From contig JAITKC010000367.1 of NCBI GenBank assembly GCA_031278665.1, positions 1-5,998 of the forward strand: a DNA stretch of 5,998 nucleotides. The letters run 5' to 3'. Numbering within the stretch: position 1 is the first letter of the stretch; every line of letters begins with the position of its first letter. The notes beneath the pieces are model-generated. The model did no database searches. It had not been told where the DNA came from and saw nothing but the letters and a program-made list of their open reading frames with translations. The DNA is from Bifidobacteriaceae bacterium (GTDB lineage Bacteria; Actinomycetota; Actinomycetes; Actinomycetales; WQXJ01). This document shows, piece after piece, positions 1 to 5,911 of the stretch. The position numbers and the translations under genes are program-made.

Positions 1-2
1 CG

Positions 3-398
3 GAAGACGCCCCGGCCGGCGCCGTGCCGGCTTCCGCCGGCCCGGTCCTCATCCAGGTCGAATACCAGGTCCAAGGCGAGCGGGCGAAAGACTTCGAACA
101 GGCGGCCAGGGCGCTGGCCACCTCGCGGCGGCGCACCGGCGCCGTCAGCTGGGATCTGTGGAAAGACGTCGCCGATCCGACCCGTTTCGTCGAGCAGTAC
201 ACGCTTGTGACCTGGGGAGAACATATCGCCCAGCGCGAGGAGCGGGTCACCGGTTACGACCGCGAACTTGAGCGCCAGGCCTCCGCCTTGGCCGCGCCGG
301 ACCCCCGGGTCAGCCATTTGGTCCGGCCCGAAGACATGCCTCGGACCGATCGCGGGATCGCCGTGGCGGACAGCCTGAGACAAGGAGCAAACAAATGA
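3..398 (+). CDS. MFS_3 (EntS/DUF894-type) efflux transporter, C-terminal end only
   Basis: The frame is open from the left edge (first whole codon at base 3) to TGA at 396-398, so the gene starts outside the window. The visible 131 residues contain no membrane helix. They match the cytoplasmic tail I know from the MFS_3 (transmembrane secretion effector, EntS-like) family: a VLIQVEYQV strand, an ARALATSRRRTGA helix, SWDLWKD, DPTRFVEQYTLVTWGEHIAQREERVT, and a final VSHLVRP. This tail resembles a ferredoxin-like antibiotic-monooxygenase fold. Such proteins are inner-membrane exporters of siderophores or drugs; the substrate cannot be inferred here. The stop overlaps the next ATG (ATGA), so the two genes are probably translated together. 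A free-standing monooxygenase-like protein starting at GTG 24 is possible, but the frame stays open upstream and no Shine-Dalgarno site precedes that codon. Confidence 0.75.
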   Translation, partial: EDAPAGAVPASAGPVLIQVEYQVQGERAKDFEQAARALATSRRRTGAVSWDLWKDVADPTRFVEQYTLVTWGEHIAQREERVTGYDRELERQASALAAPDPRVSHLVRPEDMPRTDRGIAVADSLRQGANK

Positions 399-1066
399 GC
401 CAAACCGAACCGATCACCATGTCGTCGATACCCGTCGTCCCCGCCGGCGCCCTGAGGGCCGATCCGCCGCGTCCCTTTGTCCCTCCGGCGGGACCGCTCA
501 GGCGGTCGGTCGCGGCCGGCCGGGGCCGGTCGGTTGGCCGGCTGCGGGCCTGGCTGATAGTCCGCGGTGTAGCCGGCCTGATTCTGGGCGGCCTGATCCT
601 ATTCCTGCCGGGCCTCACGATTGACGCGTTCGCGCTGGTGGTCGGCGTGTTTCTGGTCGTGGTCGGGGTCATCCGGATAGTCGTGGGAGCGGCGGATTCC
701 GAATTCACGGCCGGCTTGCGGGTCGCGAATATCGTCTTGGGCGTGGTCCTGGCCGCGATCGGCGCGGTGGCGATCCGGTTCCCCGGCTTCGGCCTGGTGG
801 CCACCGTGCTGCTGATCGGCTTCGCCTGGATGATGGAGGGCGGGGCCGCCCTGGCCCTGGCGCCGCCGCGCGGCCGCGGCCGGGGCTGGGTGGTCGCCTT
901 CGCGATTGTCTCGCTGCTGGCCGGCGCCGCCCTGATCCTCTGGCCGGTCGAGGCGATCGCGCCCCTGGTGATTGTGGCCGGCGCGGCTTTGGTGGTCGGC
1001 GGCCTGTTCGACTTCGTCGGCGGCTTCACACTTCACTCCGCGCGCACCGCGCTCCCGCGCCGCTAG
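395..1066 (+). CDS. HdeD/DUF308 family six-helix membrane protein
   Basis: This 223-residue protein has a Pro/Arg-rich, probably cytoplasmic N-terminal stretch (residues 1-52) followed by six hydrophobic helices at about 53-72, 77-98, 110-128, 133-156, 165-184 and 187-211. The helices fall into three repeated pairs rich in Gly, Ala and Val, with short loops such as FLPGLTID, RFPGFG and LWPVEA. The three-pair layout with a Pro-Gly or Trp-Pro turn is typical of HdeD (DUF308), a family named for E. coli acid-resistance protein HdeD; its biochemical role is not established in actinobacteria. The ATG at 395 is supported by AAGGAG at 382-387 with a 7-nt spacer and by the ATGA overlap with the exporter gene. 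The N-terminal tail of about 50 residues looks long for the family. Membrane location is certain; the family name is likely; the function is unknown. Confidence 0.8.
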   Translation: MSQTEPITMSSIPVVPAGALRADPPRPFVPPAGPLRRSVAAGRGRSVGRLRAWLIVRGVAGLILGGLILFLPGLTIDAFALVVGVFLVVVGVIRIVVGAADSEFTAGLRVANIVLGVVLAAIGAVAIRFPGFGLVATVLLIGFAWMMEGGAALALAPPRGRGRGWVVAFAIVSLLAGAALILWPVEAIAPLVIVAGAALVVGGLFDFVGGFTLHSARTALPRR

Positions 1067-1079
1067 ATCCCGCGGCGTG
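1056..1079 (+). terminator. Stem-loop across the stop codon of the HdeD-like gene, possible terminator
   Basis: Bases 1056-1063 pair with 1072-1079 (eight pairs, one of them G-U). The 8-nt loop contains the TAG stop at 1064-1066. A second perfect palindrome, CGGCGGCGCCGCCG, follows at 1086-1099. There is no T-tract, so this would be a U-less terminator or only a stable 3' end. High GC makes such pairing common by chance. Confidence 0.3.
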
Positions 1080-1195
1080 AGCCCCCGGCGGCGCCGCCGC
1101 GCCGCTCGGACACCCCGCGCCGAGGCCGGCCAGGCGGCATCGGCGGCGGTCCGGGCCAATCCGATCCCGGTCACGCGACATGGGATGATTAGTAG
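1080..1195. other. GC-rich intergenic spacer before def
   Basis: The spacer between the HdeD-like gene and the deformylase gene holds the 14-bp palindrome at 1086-1099 and no convincing small gene. A minor plus-strand reading frame overlaps it, but it is Arg/Ala-rich and out of phase with the HdeD-like gene, so I read it as a GC artefact. Confidence 0.5.
1184..1189 (+). promoter_or_regulatory. Possible -10 element for def (leaderless start?)
   Basis: GATGAT matches TATAAT at four of six positions, including the key second A and last T. It would place the transcription start at about base 1196, exactly on the def ATG. I see no clear -35 box 16-18 nt upstream. Leaderless mRNAs are common in actinobacteria and the def start has no strong Shine-Dalgarno site (only GGGA at 1182-1185), so the idea fits but is weak. 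Confidence 0.25.
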
Positions 1196-1678
1196 ATGGC
1201 GATGAGAGACATCCGGGTGATCGGCGACCCGGTTCTGCGCACTGTCTGCGACCCGATCACCAAGATCGACGACCGCGTCCGCTCCCTGGTGGCGGACCTG
1301 GTCCAGACGGTGGACACCGAGGGCCGGGCCGGATTGGCGGCCAATCAGATCGGAGTCTTGTTGCGGGCGTTCTCTTATAACATCGACGACGAGGTTGGAT
1401 ATGTGCTCAACCCGGTTATCGCCGAGCTTTCCGAACAATCCCAGGACGGCGACGAGGGCTGCCTGTCGGTGCCGGGCTTGTGGTTCCCGACTAAGCGGTC
1501 GTTCTACGCCCGCGTTGTCGGACAGAACTTGGACGGCGACGAAGTCATGGTCGAGGGCACCGGGCTGATGGCGCGCTGTCTCCAGCATGAGGTCGACCAT
1601 CTCGACGGACACTTGTATCTGGACCGGCTGGACCGGGCCACCCGCAAGAAGGCGATGGCGGCGGTCCGCGAGTTGTGA
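1196..1678 (+). CDS. def: Peptide deformylase
   Basis: This metalloenzyme removes the N-formyl group from the initiator methionine of nascent proteins at the ribosome. All three family motifs are intact: motif I GLAANQIG (residues 46-53), motif II EGCLSVP (87-93) and motif [12 protein letters not shown] (130-138). The metal ligands are Cys89, His131 and His135, with Glu132 as the catalytic base and Gln51 stabilising the transition state. At 160 residues it is slightly short, ending soon after motif III with a basic helix and no long C-terminal extension. The start is uncertain between ATG 1196 and ATG 1202; both keep the RVIGDPVLR start of the domain. It has its own spacers on both sides (129 and 224 nt), so it is probably transcribed alone. 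Many actinobacteria carry more than one deformylase, and I cannot tell whether this is the main copy. Confidence 0.96.
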   Translation: MAMRDIRVIGDPVLRTVCDPITKIDDRVRSLVADLVQTVDTEGRAGLAANQIGVLLRAFSYNIDDEVGYVLNPVIAELSEQSQDGDEGCLSVPGLWFPTKRSFYARVVGQNLDGDEVMVEGTGLMARCLQHEVDHLDGHLYLDRLDRATRKKAMAAVREL

Positions 1679-1710
1679 CCGGGCGGCGGCGCGCCGAACC
1701 GGCCCGCTCG

Positions 1711-1743
1711 AACCGCGCTGTTAGCGTTTGTTAATCTGCGGTT
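1711..1743. repeat. Inverted repeat in the def-DUF3145 spacer
   Basis: AACCGC (1711-1716) and GCGGTT (1738-1743) are perfect inverted copies 21 nt apart. They flank an unusually AT-rich core with two GTTA words (1720-1723 and 1730-1733). The repeat lies 32 nt after the def stop. It could be a weak transcript end for def or a regulator site for the downstream gene; a six-base arm can occur by chance. Confidence 0.3.
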
Positions 1744-1786
1744 GGACATAGGCCCGACGGACTGGCGCTGGCGGCCCGTCATGGGG

Positions 1787-1792
1787 CACAAT
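1787..1792 (+). promoter_or_regulatory. Candidate -10 box upstream of DUF3145
   Basis: CACAAT matches four of six bases of TATAAT and sits in one of the few AT-richer patches of the spacer. The best -35 is only a poor match (CTGGCG at 1762-1767, 19-nt spacing). If used, transcription would start near 1799 and leave a leader of about 100 nt before the DUF3145 start. Confidence 0.25.
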
Positions 1793-1853
1793 AGTTCCCG
1801 GCACGCCGCGCGAGGCCGTGTCCGTTTCCATCGGTCAGAACAGAGCTTGATAC

Positions 1854-1880
1854 CGAGGTCGTAGGGGAAGACGCACCTCG
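1854..1880 (+). promoter_or_regulatory. Possible leader hairpin before the DUF3145 ribosome-binding site
   Basis: CGAGGT (1854-1859) pairs perfectly with ACCTCG (1875-1880) around a 15-nt loop. The right arm contains CCTC (1876-1879), which could instead pair with GAGG (1893-1896) of the Shine-Dalgarno sequence. The two pairings exclude each other. The arms are short, so this is a weak candidate for translational control. Confidence 0.25.
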
Positions 1881-1890
1881 AGTAGATCCT

Positions 1891-1896
1891 GGGAGG
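1891..1896 (+). promoter_or_regulatory. Shine-Dalgarno site of the DUF3145 gene
   Basis: GGGAGG ends 6 nt before the ATG at 1903 but only 3 nt before the ATG at 1900. Normal spacing therefore favours 1903 as the start codon of the two adjacent ATGs. Confidence 0.7.
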
Positions 1897-1902
1897 CTGA
1901 TG

Positions 1903-2403
1903 ATGTCTGATGTGATCACGCGCGGCGTGCTCTTTGTGCACTCTTCGCCGCGCGCGGTCAGCCCGCACATCGAGTGGGTGGCGACCAACGTGCTTGGCCT
2001 GCCGGTCTCGATGGACTGGACTGACCAGCCGGCCGCGCCCGGGACGCTGCGGGCCGAGTACTCCTGGCAGGGCCCCCAAGGCACCGGCGGGCGCCTGGCC
2101 TCGGCTTTGCGCGGCTGGGAGCACTTGCGCTACGAGGTCACCGAGGAGCCTTCTTTCGGGGCCGACGGCGGCCGCTGGTCGCACACCCCGTCGCTTGGGA
2201 TCTTCTACGCCGTGATCGACGTCCACGGCAACACAATGGTGCCGGAAGACCGCATCCGCGCCGCCCTGGACTGCCGAGGCGATCTGGTCGCCTTGCGCCG
2301 GGGCCTGGACCTGGCCCTGGGCCAAGCCTGGGACGACGAACTAGAGGCCTTCCGCTACGCCGGCGCCGGCGCCCCAGTCCGCTGGCTCCACCAAATCGGC
2401 TAA
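1903..2403 (+). CDS. DUF3145 family protein, actinobacterial, function unknown
   Basis: This 166-residue soluble protein has no signal peptide or membrane helix. It matches the DUF3145 family as I know it from actinobacteria over its full length: TRGVLFVHSSP (residues 6-16), PHIEWVATNVLG (21-32), QPAAPGTLRAEYSWQG (42-57), ASALRGWEHLRYEVTEEPS (66-84), TPSLGIFYAVID (95-106), MVPEDRIRAAL (112-122) and the C-terminal AWDDELEAFRYAGAGAPVRWLH (142-163). Acidic and aromatic residues are frequent, but no catalytic motif is recognisable. An extra ATG at 1900 would add one residue; the Shine-Dalgarno spacing favours 1903. The gene converges on fabF with stop codons 35 nt apart. I recall DUF3145 beside fabF in other actinobacteria, which would hint at a link to fatty-acid synthesis, but no reaction can be assigned. 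Confidence 0.9.
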   Translation: MSDVITRGVLFVHSSPRAVSPHIEWVATNVLGLPVSMDWTDQPAAPGTLRAEYSWQGPQGTGGRLASALRGWEHLRYEVTEEPSFGADGGRWSHTPSLGIFYAVIDVHGNTMVPEDRIRAALDCRGDLVALRRGLDLALGQAWDDELEAFRYAGAGAPVRWLHQIG

Positions 2404-2425
2404 CCTCCCGCGAAACACGGACGGG

Positions 2426-2453
2426 TTCGCCGCCGCCGTCAGGCGGTGGCGAA
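2426..2453. terminator. Bidirectional stem-loop between DUF3145 and fabF
   Basis: TTCGCCGCCGCC (2426-2437) pairs with GGCGGTGGCGAA (2442-2453) through 12 base pairs, one being a G-U pair in the plus-strand RNA (a C-A mismatch in the minus-strand RNA). The loop is four bases (GTCA) and contains the fabF stop codon, TGA at 2441-2439 on the minus strand. The hairpin starts 23 nt after the DUF3145 stop. No T-run follows on either side, so it would act as a U-less or I-shaped terminator, or protect the 3' ends. Its place in a convergent junction supports a role in ending both transcripts. Confidence 0.6.
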
Positions 2454-3707
2454 GAGCAGGGCCATGTTGTGGCCGCCGAAGCCGAAGGCGTTGTTCATCG
2501 CCGCCAGCGGGCCGGCGGCGGGAAGGGGTTCGGGGCGGTCGCGGACCACATGGCAGGTGACTTCGGGGTCGAGGCGCTGGATGTTGACAGTGGGCGGGGC
2601 CAGGCGGTCGCGCAGCGCCAGGATGGCGAAGATGGACTCGACCGCGCCGGCCGCCCCGAGCAGGTGCCCGGTCATCGACTTGGTGGCGCTGACCGGCACC
2701 AAGGCCGCCCGCTCGGGCGATCCCAGGGCCTCGGCCAGGACCGACGTGATCGCCCGCGCCTCGATCGCGTCGCCCGCCGGAGTGGCCGTGGCGTGGGCGT
2801 TGACATGGGCCAGCGTCTCGGCCACGGCCGGGCCGGCGGCGGCCAAGGCGGCGCGCATCGCCCGCGCTTGGCCTTGGCCGGTCGGGTCGGGCGGGGCCAC
2901 GTCATAGGCGTCCGATGACGAGCCGGCGCCCGCCAGCCTGGCGTACGTCCGGGCCCGCCTGGCCTGGGCGTGGCCGGCCGACTCCAGGACCACGGCGCCG
3001 GCGCCCTCGCCCATGACGAAGCCGTCGCGGGTGACGCAATAGGGCCGCGAGGCCGTCTCGGGCGAATCCGACCGCCTCGACAGGGCCTGCATTTTGGCGA
3101 AAGCGCCCAGGGTGAGCGGATGGATGGCCGCCTCGGTCCCGCCCGCCACGACCACGTCGGCCAACCCTTGGGCGATCAATCGCGCCCCGGTCACCAGGGC
3201 CTCGGCGCCGGAGGCGCAAGCCGACACGGGCGCGTGGGCGCCCGCCCGGGCGCCCAAGTCGATCGCCACCGCCGCCGCCGGCGAGTTCGGCATCAGCATC
3301 GGCACCGTCAGCGGCAACAGGCGCCGGGCGCCGCGGTCGCGAACTGTGTCCCAAGCCCCGAGCATGGTCTGCAAGCCGCCGATGCCGCTGGCCATGACCA
3401 CGGCCAGTCGTTCCGGCGCGACGGCCGGCGCCCCGGCGTCGGCCCAAGCCTGGCGGGCGGCGATCAGCGCGTACTGGGCCGACGGGTCGTTGCGCCGGCG
3501 CTCCGGGCCGGACAAGACGGCATCGGCGGCCACCGCCAGAGTGGCGGCGAAGTCGACGGCCAAGCCGTAGCGCTCGGCCCAGTCGTTGTCGAGGGCGTGC
3601 GCGCCCGGCCGGCCGGCCAAGGCCGCCCGCCAAGTCGTCTCGACGTCGCCGACGAGCGGGGTGGTCGCCCCCAAACCCGTGACGACCACTCCTGGAACGG
3701 CCGACAT
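2439..3707 (-). CDS. fabF: Beta-ketoacyl-ACP synthase II (FabF/KasA type)
   Basis: This enzyme elongates acyl-ACP by decarboxylative condensation with malonyl-ACP in cytosolic type II fatty-acid synthesis. The 422 residues are full length for the family. The catalytic triad is visible: Cys164 in PVSACASGAEAL, His305 in HVNAHATATPAGD and His348 in SMTGHLLGAAGA, with the conserved Lys343 in SATKSM. Other signatures are MPNSPAAAVAI (139-149), RPYCVTRDGFVMGEGAGAVV (221-240) and the C-terminal NNAFGFGGHN (405-414). The start ATG at 3707 begins right at the VVVTGLGATTPLG-like first strand. It lies only 5 nt after the acpP stop and has no obvious Shine-Dalgarno site, so translation is probably coupled to acpP. 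It is the last gene of the fabD-fabH-acpP-fabF operon. KasA-type substrate preference is possible but cannot be read from the sequence alone. Confidence 0.96.
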   Translation of the reverse strand: MSAVPGVVVTGLGATTPLVGDVETTWRAALAGRPGAHALDNDWAERYGLAVDFAATLAVAADAVLSGPERRRNDPSAQYALIAARQAWADAGAPAVAPERLAVVMASGIGGLQTMLGAWDTVRDRGARRLLPLTVPMLMPNSPAAAVAIDLGARAGAHAPVSACASGAEALVTGARLIAQGLADVVVAGGTEAAIHPLTLGAFAKMQALSRRSDSPETASRPYCVTRDGFVMGEGAGAVVLESAGHAQARRARTYARLAGAGSSSDAYDVAPPDPTGQGQARAMRAALAAAGPAVAETLAHVNAHATATPAGDAIEARAITSVLAEALGSPERAALVPVSATKSMTGHLLGAAGAVESIFAILALRDRLAPPTVNIQRLDPEVTCHVVRDRPEPLPAAGPLAAMNNAFGFGGHNMALLFATA

Positions 3708-3712
3708 CGCGG

Positions 3713-3955
3713 TCAGTCGCCGGCGATGAAGTCGACGGCGTCCTGGACGGTCTGCAACGTCTGGATCGAATCGTCGGGGATTTCGACGTCGAATCTGTCC
3801 TCCGCCAAGGTCAGTATGGTCATCATCGACAGCGAGTCGATGTCGAGATCGTCGGCGAAGGTCTTGTCCGGGTCGATGTCGCCCGGGTCGGCGCCCGTCT
3901 CGTCGACGATGATCTCGATCAAACCCTCGAGAACCTCATTCTTGTCCAATGCCAT
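3713..3955 (-). CDS. acpP: Acyl carrier protein
   Basis: This small acidic four-helix protein carries growing fatty acyl chains as thioesters on a 4'-phosphopantetheine arm. It is 80 residues long. The attachment site is Ser41 in the motif DLDIDSLSMMT (residues 36-46), the DSLS form typical of actinobacterial ACPs rather than the DSLD form of enterobacteria. Helix 1 is EVLEGLIEIIVDETG (7-21) and the last helix is TVQDAVDFIAG (69-79). The start at 3955 is chosen because AAAGGA lies 6 nt upstream; the in-frame ATG at 3970 would add five residues and has no ribosome site. The first 20 nt overlap the 3' end of fabH, and fabF follows after 5 nt. The place between fabH and fabF identifies it as the fatty-acid ACP rather than a polyketide or peptide carrier. 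Confidence 0.95.
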   Translation of the reverse strand: MALDKNEVLEGLIEIIVDETGADPGDIDPDKTFADDLDIDSLSMMTILTLAEDRFDVEIPDDSIQTLQTVQDAVDFIAGD

Positions 3956-4982
3956 GGCTGTTCCTTTCATTGTTGGCTGGCTGATCCAGTGTCGACGGCA
4001 GTTCGACCACCTGCGCGGCGTAAGCCAAGCCCGCGCCGAAACCGATTTGGAGGGCGAGCTTTCCGCCCAGACCGGGATTGTCGCGCCCCAGCCGCTCGGT
4101 CGCCAACGGGATGGACGCGGCCGAGGTGTTGCCGGTCTCGATTATGTCGCGCGCCACCAGCACGCCGGCGGTCAGGCCGATTCGTTTCACTTGTTGTTCG
4201 ATTATCCGGAGGTTGGCTTGGTGGGGGATGAAGACCGCGATGTCGTCGGCGGTCAGTCCGGCCTGGGCGATGGCCGCCCGGGCGACTTTCGACATCTCGA
4301 AGACCGCCCACTTGTAGACGCTTGGGCCGTCTTGGCGCAGAGTCGGCCAGGTTCCGGTCGCCACCGCCTGGCGGAAGTCGATGTTTTGGCCGACGTGGCC
4401 GGCTTTGGCGCCGTCGGCGCCCCAAACCGTCGGGCCGATGCCCGGACGGTCGCACGGCCCGACCACCGCCGCCCCGGCGCCGTCGCCCAACAAGAACGAG
4501 ATCGTCCGGTCGGCCGGGTCGACGAAGTCGGACAGTTTGTCGGCGCCGACCACCAGCGCGTGTTCGGCCGCCCCGGCGCGCACCAACGAGTCGGCCAGTC
4601 CGATGCCGTAGCAGTAGCCGGCGCAGGCGGCCGAGATGTCGAAAGCCGCCGCGCCGCTCGCCCCCAACCGGTCGGCCAGGGCCGGCGCGGCCGCCGGCGT
4701 CTGCCGGAAATGGGTGACCGACCCCAAGATCACGACGTCGATCCGGCTGGCGTCCAGGCCCGCCCGGGCGATGGCGCGCCGCGCCGCCGCCTCGGCCAGA
4801 TCGAGGGCCGAGGTCTCGGCGCCGGCGCGGGCCCGGGTGACGATGCCGGTGCGCGAGCGGATCCACTCGTCGGACGAGCTGATCGGCCCGGCCAACTCGG
4901 CGTTGCCGACCAACCGTCCGCCGCGCACGCCGTCGACCGCCAAAATCCGGGCGCCCGGCCGGGTTTGGCCGGCGGCGATCAC
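3936..4982 (-). CDS. fabH: Beta-ketoacyl-ACP synthase III (FabH)
   Basis: FabH starts fatty-acid synthesis by condensing an acyl-CoA primer with malonyl-ACP; branched primers are common in actinobacteria, but the preference cannot be read here. The 348 residues carry the Cys-His-Asn triad: Cys120 in DISAACAGYCYGI, His254 in FIPHQANLRII and Asn285 in ETGNTSAASIP. Further signatures are SSDEWIRSRTGI (36-47), GDGAGAAVVG (166-175) and the C-terminal GFGAGLAYAAQVVELP (314-329). Translation begins at GTG 4982, overlapping the fabD stop as GTGA, with no strong Shine-Dalgarno site, so it is probably coupled to fabD. The last 19 residues after ELP are unlike the family: their codons often end in A or T, and they read through the acpP ribosome site and first codons, giving a 20-nt overlap. 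Confidence 0.95.
   Translation of the reverse strand: MIAAGQTRPGARILAVDGVRGGRLVGNAELAGPISSSDEWIRSRTGIVTRARAGAETSALDLAEAAARRAIARAGLDASRIDVVILGSVTHFRQTPAAAPALADRLGASGAAAFDISAACAGYCYGIGLADSLVRAGAAEHALVVGADKLSDFVDPADRTISFLLGDGAGAAVVGPCDRPGIGPTVWGADGAKAGHVGQNIDFRQAVATGTWPTLRQDGPSVYKWAVFEMSKVARAAIAQAGLTADDIAVFIPHQANLRIIEQQVKRIGLTAGVLVARDIIETGNTSAASIPLATERLGRDNPGLGGKLALQIGFGAGLAYAAQVVELPSTLDQPANNERNSHGIGQE
3962..3967 (-). promoter_or_regulatory. acpP Shine-Dalgarno site inside the fabH 3' end
   Basis: On the minus strand AAAGGA precedes the acpP ATG (3955) by 6 nt. It fixes the ACP start and lies within translated fabH codons. It is the clearest ribosome-binding site in the operon, which fits the high ACP output that the pathway needs. 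Confidence 0.75.
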
Positions 4983-5863
4983 GCCGCCACCGCCGCCGGG
5001 TCGACCCGCTCCGCCGCCAGGCCCGGGATGGCGCGTTTGACGATGCCGCTGAGCACGCCGGCCGGCGCCAGCTCAAGCTGGGCGCCGACGCCCCGGGCGG
5101 CGAAAGCCTCCACCACCAGATCCCATCTGACCGGCTGGGCGACCTGGCGGATCATAGTTTCAAGAATCTGATGGCCGTTGGTCATCGCCAGGCCGGCGTG
5201 GTTGGTGACCAGCGGAATCTGGGCGTCGGCCACGGCCACGCCAGCCAAAGCCGCCCGCAGCGCGTGTTCCGCCTCGGCCATCGCCGGCGTGTGGAAGGCC
5301 CCGGCCACGTCCAGGCGGACCACCCTGGCGCGCGGCGGGGCCGCCTGGGCCAGGCGGTCGATCGCGTCGGGCGGGCCGGCGGCGACGATCTGACCCGGCC
5401 CGTTGAAGTTGGCCGCCCAGGCGCCGGCGGCCGTTATCGCCTTGAGCACCTGATCGGGCGACCCGCCCACGACCGCGGCCATGGCGCCGGGCCGGGCGGC
5501 GGCGCAGGCGGCCATGGCCCGCCCGCGGGCGGCCACCGCCGCCATCGCGTCATCGGCCTTCAACACGCCGGCGATCACGGCGGCGGCGAACTCGCCGACC
5601 GAGTGGCCGGCCACCAAATCGAAGGGCTGGGCGACGGCGTCGTAGGACAGCAGCGCGGCCGCGGTCAGCAGCGGCTGGGCGACGGCGGTGTCGCGCAGCC
5701 GTTCGGCGCCGGCGGCCACGCCCAGTTCGACCAGGTCGAGCCCGGTCAGCTCAGACCAGCGGGCGACCCGGCTCAGGGCGGCGTCCGAACTAAGCCACGG
5801 GGCCAACATTCCCGGTTTCTGAGCGCCCTGGCCGGGCGCGACCAAAGCGCGCACGTCTTCCAT
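4979..5863 (-). CDS. fabD: Malonyl-CoA:ACP transacylase (FabD)
   Basis: FabD moves the malonyl group from CoA to ACP, supplying the extender unit to FabH and FabF. The 294-residue protein begins directly with the family signature ALVAPGQGAQKPGM (residues 6-19), which supports ATG 5863 as the start. The nucleophile is Ser88 in GHSVGEF (86-92). Arg113, which binds the malonyl carboxylate, is in AARGRAM, and the catalytic His191 is in GAFHTPAM. Gln63 in AQPLLTAAAL completes the usual active-site set. The C-terminal part keeps QPVRWD and LELAPAGVLSGIVKR. It is the first gene of the operon and overlaps fabH by four bases. No strong Shine-Dalgarno site precedes it; GGGAC lies at 5873-5869 on the minus strand. 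A candidate promoter with a perfect palindrome lies 36-76 nt upstream. Confidence 0.95.
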   Translation of the reverse strand: MEDVRALVAPGQGAQKPGMLAPWLSSDAALSRVARWSELTGLDLVELGVAAGAERLRDTAVAQPLLTAAALLSYDAVAQPFDLVAGHSVGEFAAAVIAGVLKADDAMAAVAARGRAMAACAAARPGAMAAVVGGSPDQVLKAITAAGAWAANFNGPGQIVAAGPPDAIDRLAQAAPPRARVVRLDVAGAFHTPAMAEAEHALRAALAGVAVADAQIPLVTNHAGLAMTNGHQILETMIRQVAQPVRWDLVVEAFAARGVGAQLELAPAGVLSGIVKRAIPGLAAERVDPAAVAA

Positions 5864-5898
5864 CTTTGGTCCCGGCCGGCTCCGCGACCGACCCTATT

Positions 5899-5911
5899 GG
5901 GCACAGTGCCC
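5899..5911. promoter_or_regulatory. Perfect 13-bp palindrome upstream of fabD, candidate operator
   Basis: GGGCAC-A-GTGCCC is a perfect 6+1+6 inverted repeat, 35 nt before the fabD ATG. It overlaps the end of the candidate -10 box and the expected transcription start, where a bound repressor would block initiation. FAS II operons in actinobacteria are known to be controlled by FasR-type regulators, but I cannot confirm that this is such a site. Confidence 0.4.

Noticed and set aside
1086..1099. Perfect 14-bp palindrome CGGCGGCGCCGCCG as a strong terminator or regulator site
   Set aside because: It is built only of GGC/GCC repeats in very GC-rich sequence, has no loop and no T-tract, so chance is a sufficient explanation.
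599..1612. Minus-strand frame of 337 codons opposite the HdeD-like gene and def
   Set aside because: It is antisense to the deformylase and HdeD-like genes, spans their spacer, and gives a compositionally biased Arg/Gln/Asp-rich product without motifs.
1687..1696. Ten-base palindrome CGGCGCGCCG after def
   Set aside because: Short GC-only palindromes are frequent in this composition and no other signal supports a function.
1504..2325. Minus-strand frame of 273 codons opposite DUF3145 and the end of def
   Set aside because: It overlaps the DUF3145 gene, which has the better family match and a ribosome-binding site, and its own product shows no conserved motif.
3967..5076. Arg/Gly-rich frame of 369 codons on the same strand as fabH
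   Set aside because: It is the frame-shifted shadow of fabH and the end of fabD, with a repetitive Arg-rich composition typical of GC-rich frames read in the wrong phase.
2970..5171. A 733-codon open frame on the plus strand opposite fabF, acpP and fabH
   Set aside because: It lies antisense to three genes with intact catalytic motifs. Its translation is Gly/Arg/Ala-rich and low in complexity, with no family I recognise. Long antisense frames are expected at high GC.
2439..5863. Possibility that the block is a polyketide or aryl-polyene cluster rather than primary fatty-acid synthesis
   Set aside because: The order fabD-fabH-acpP-fabF, a single complete ketosynthase with the full triad, and no chain-length factor, cyclase or tailoring genes fit the primary FAS II operon.
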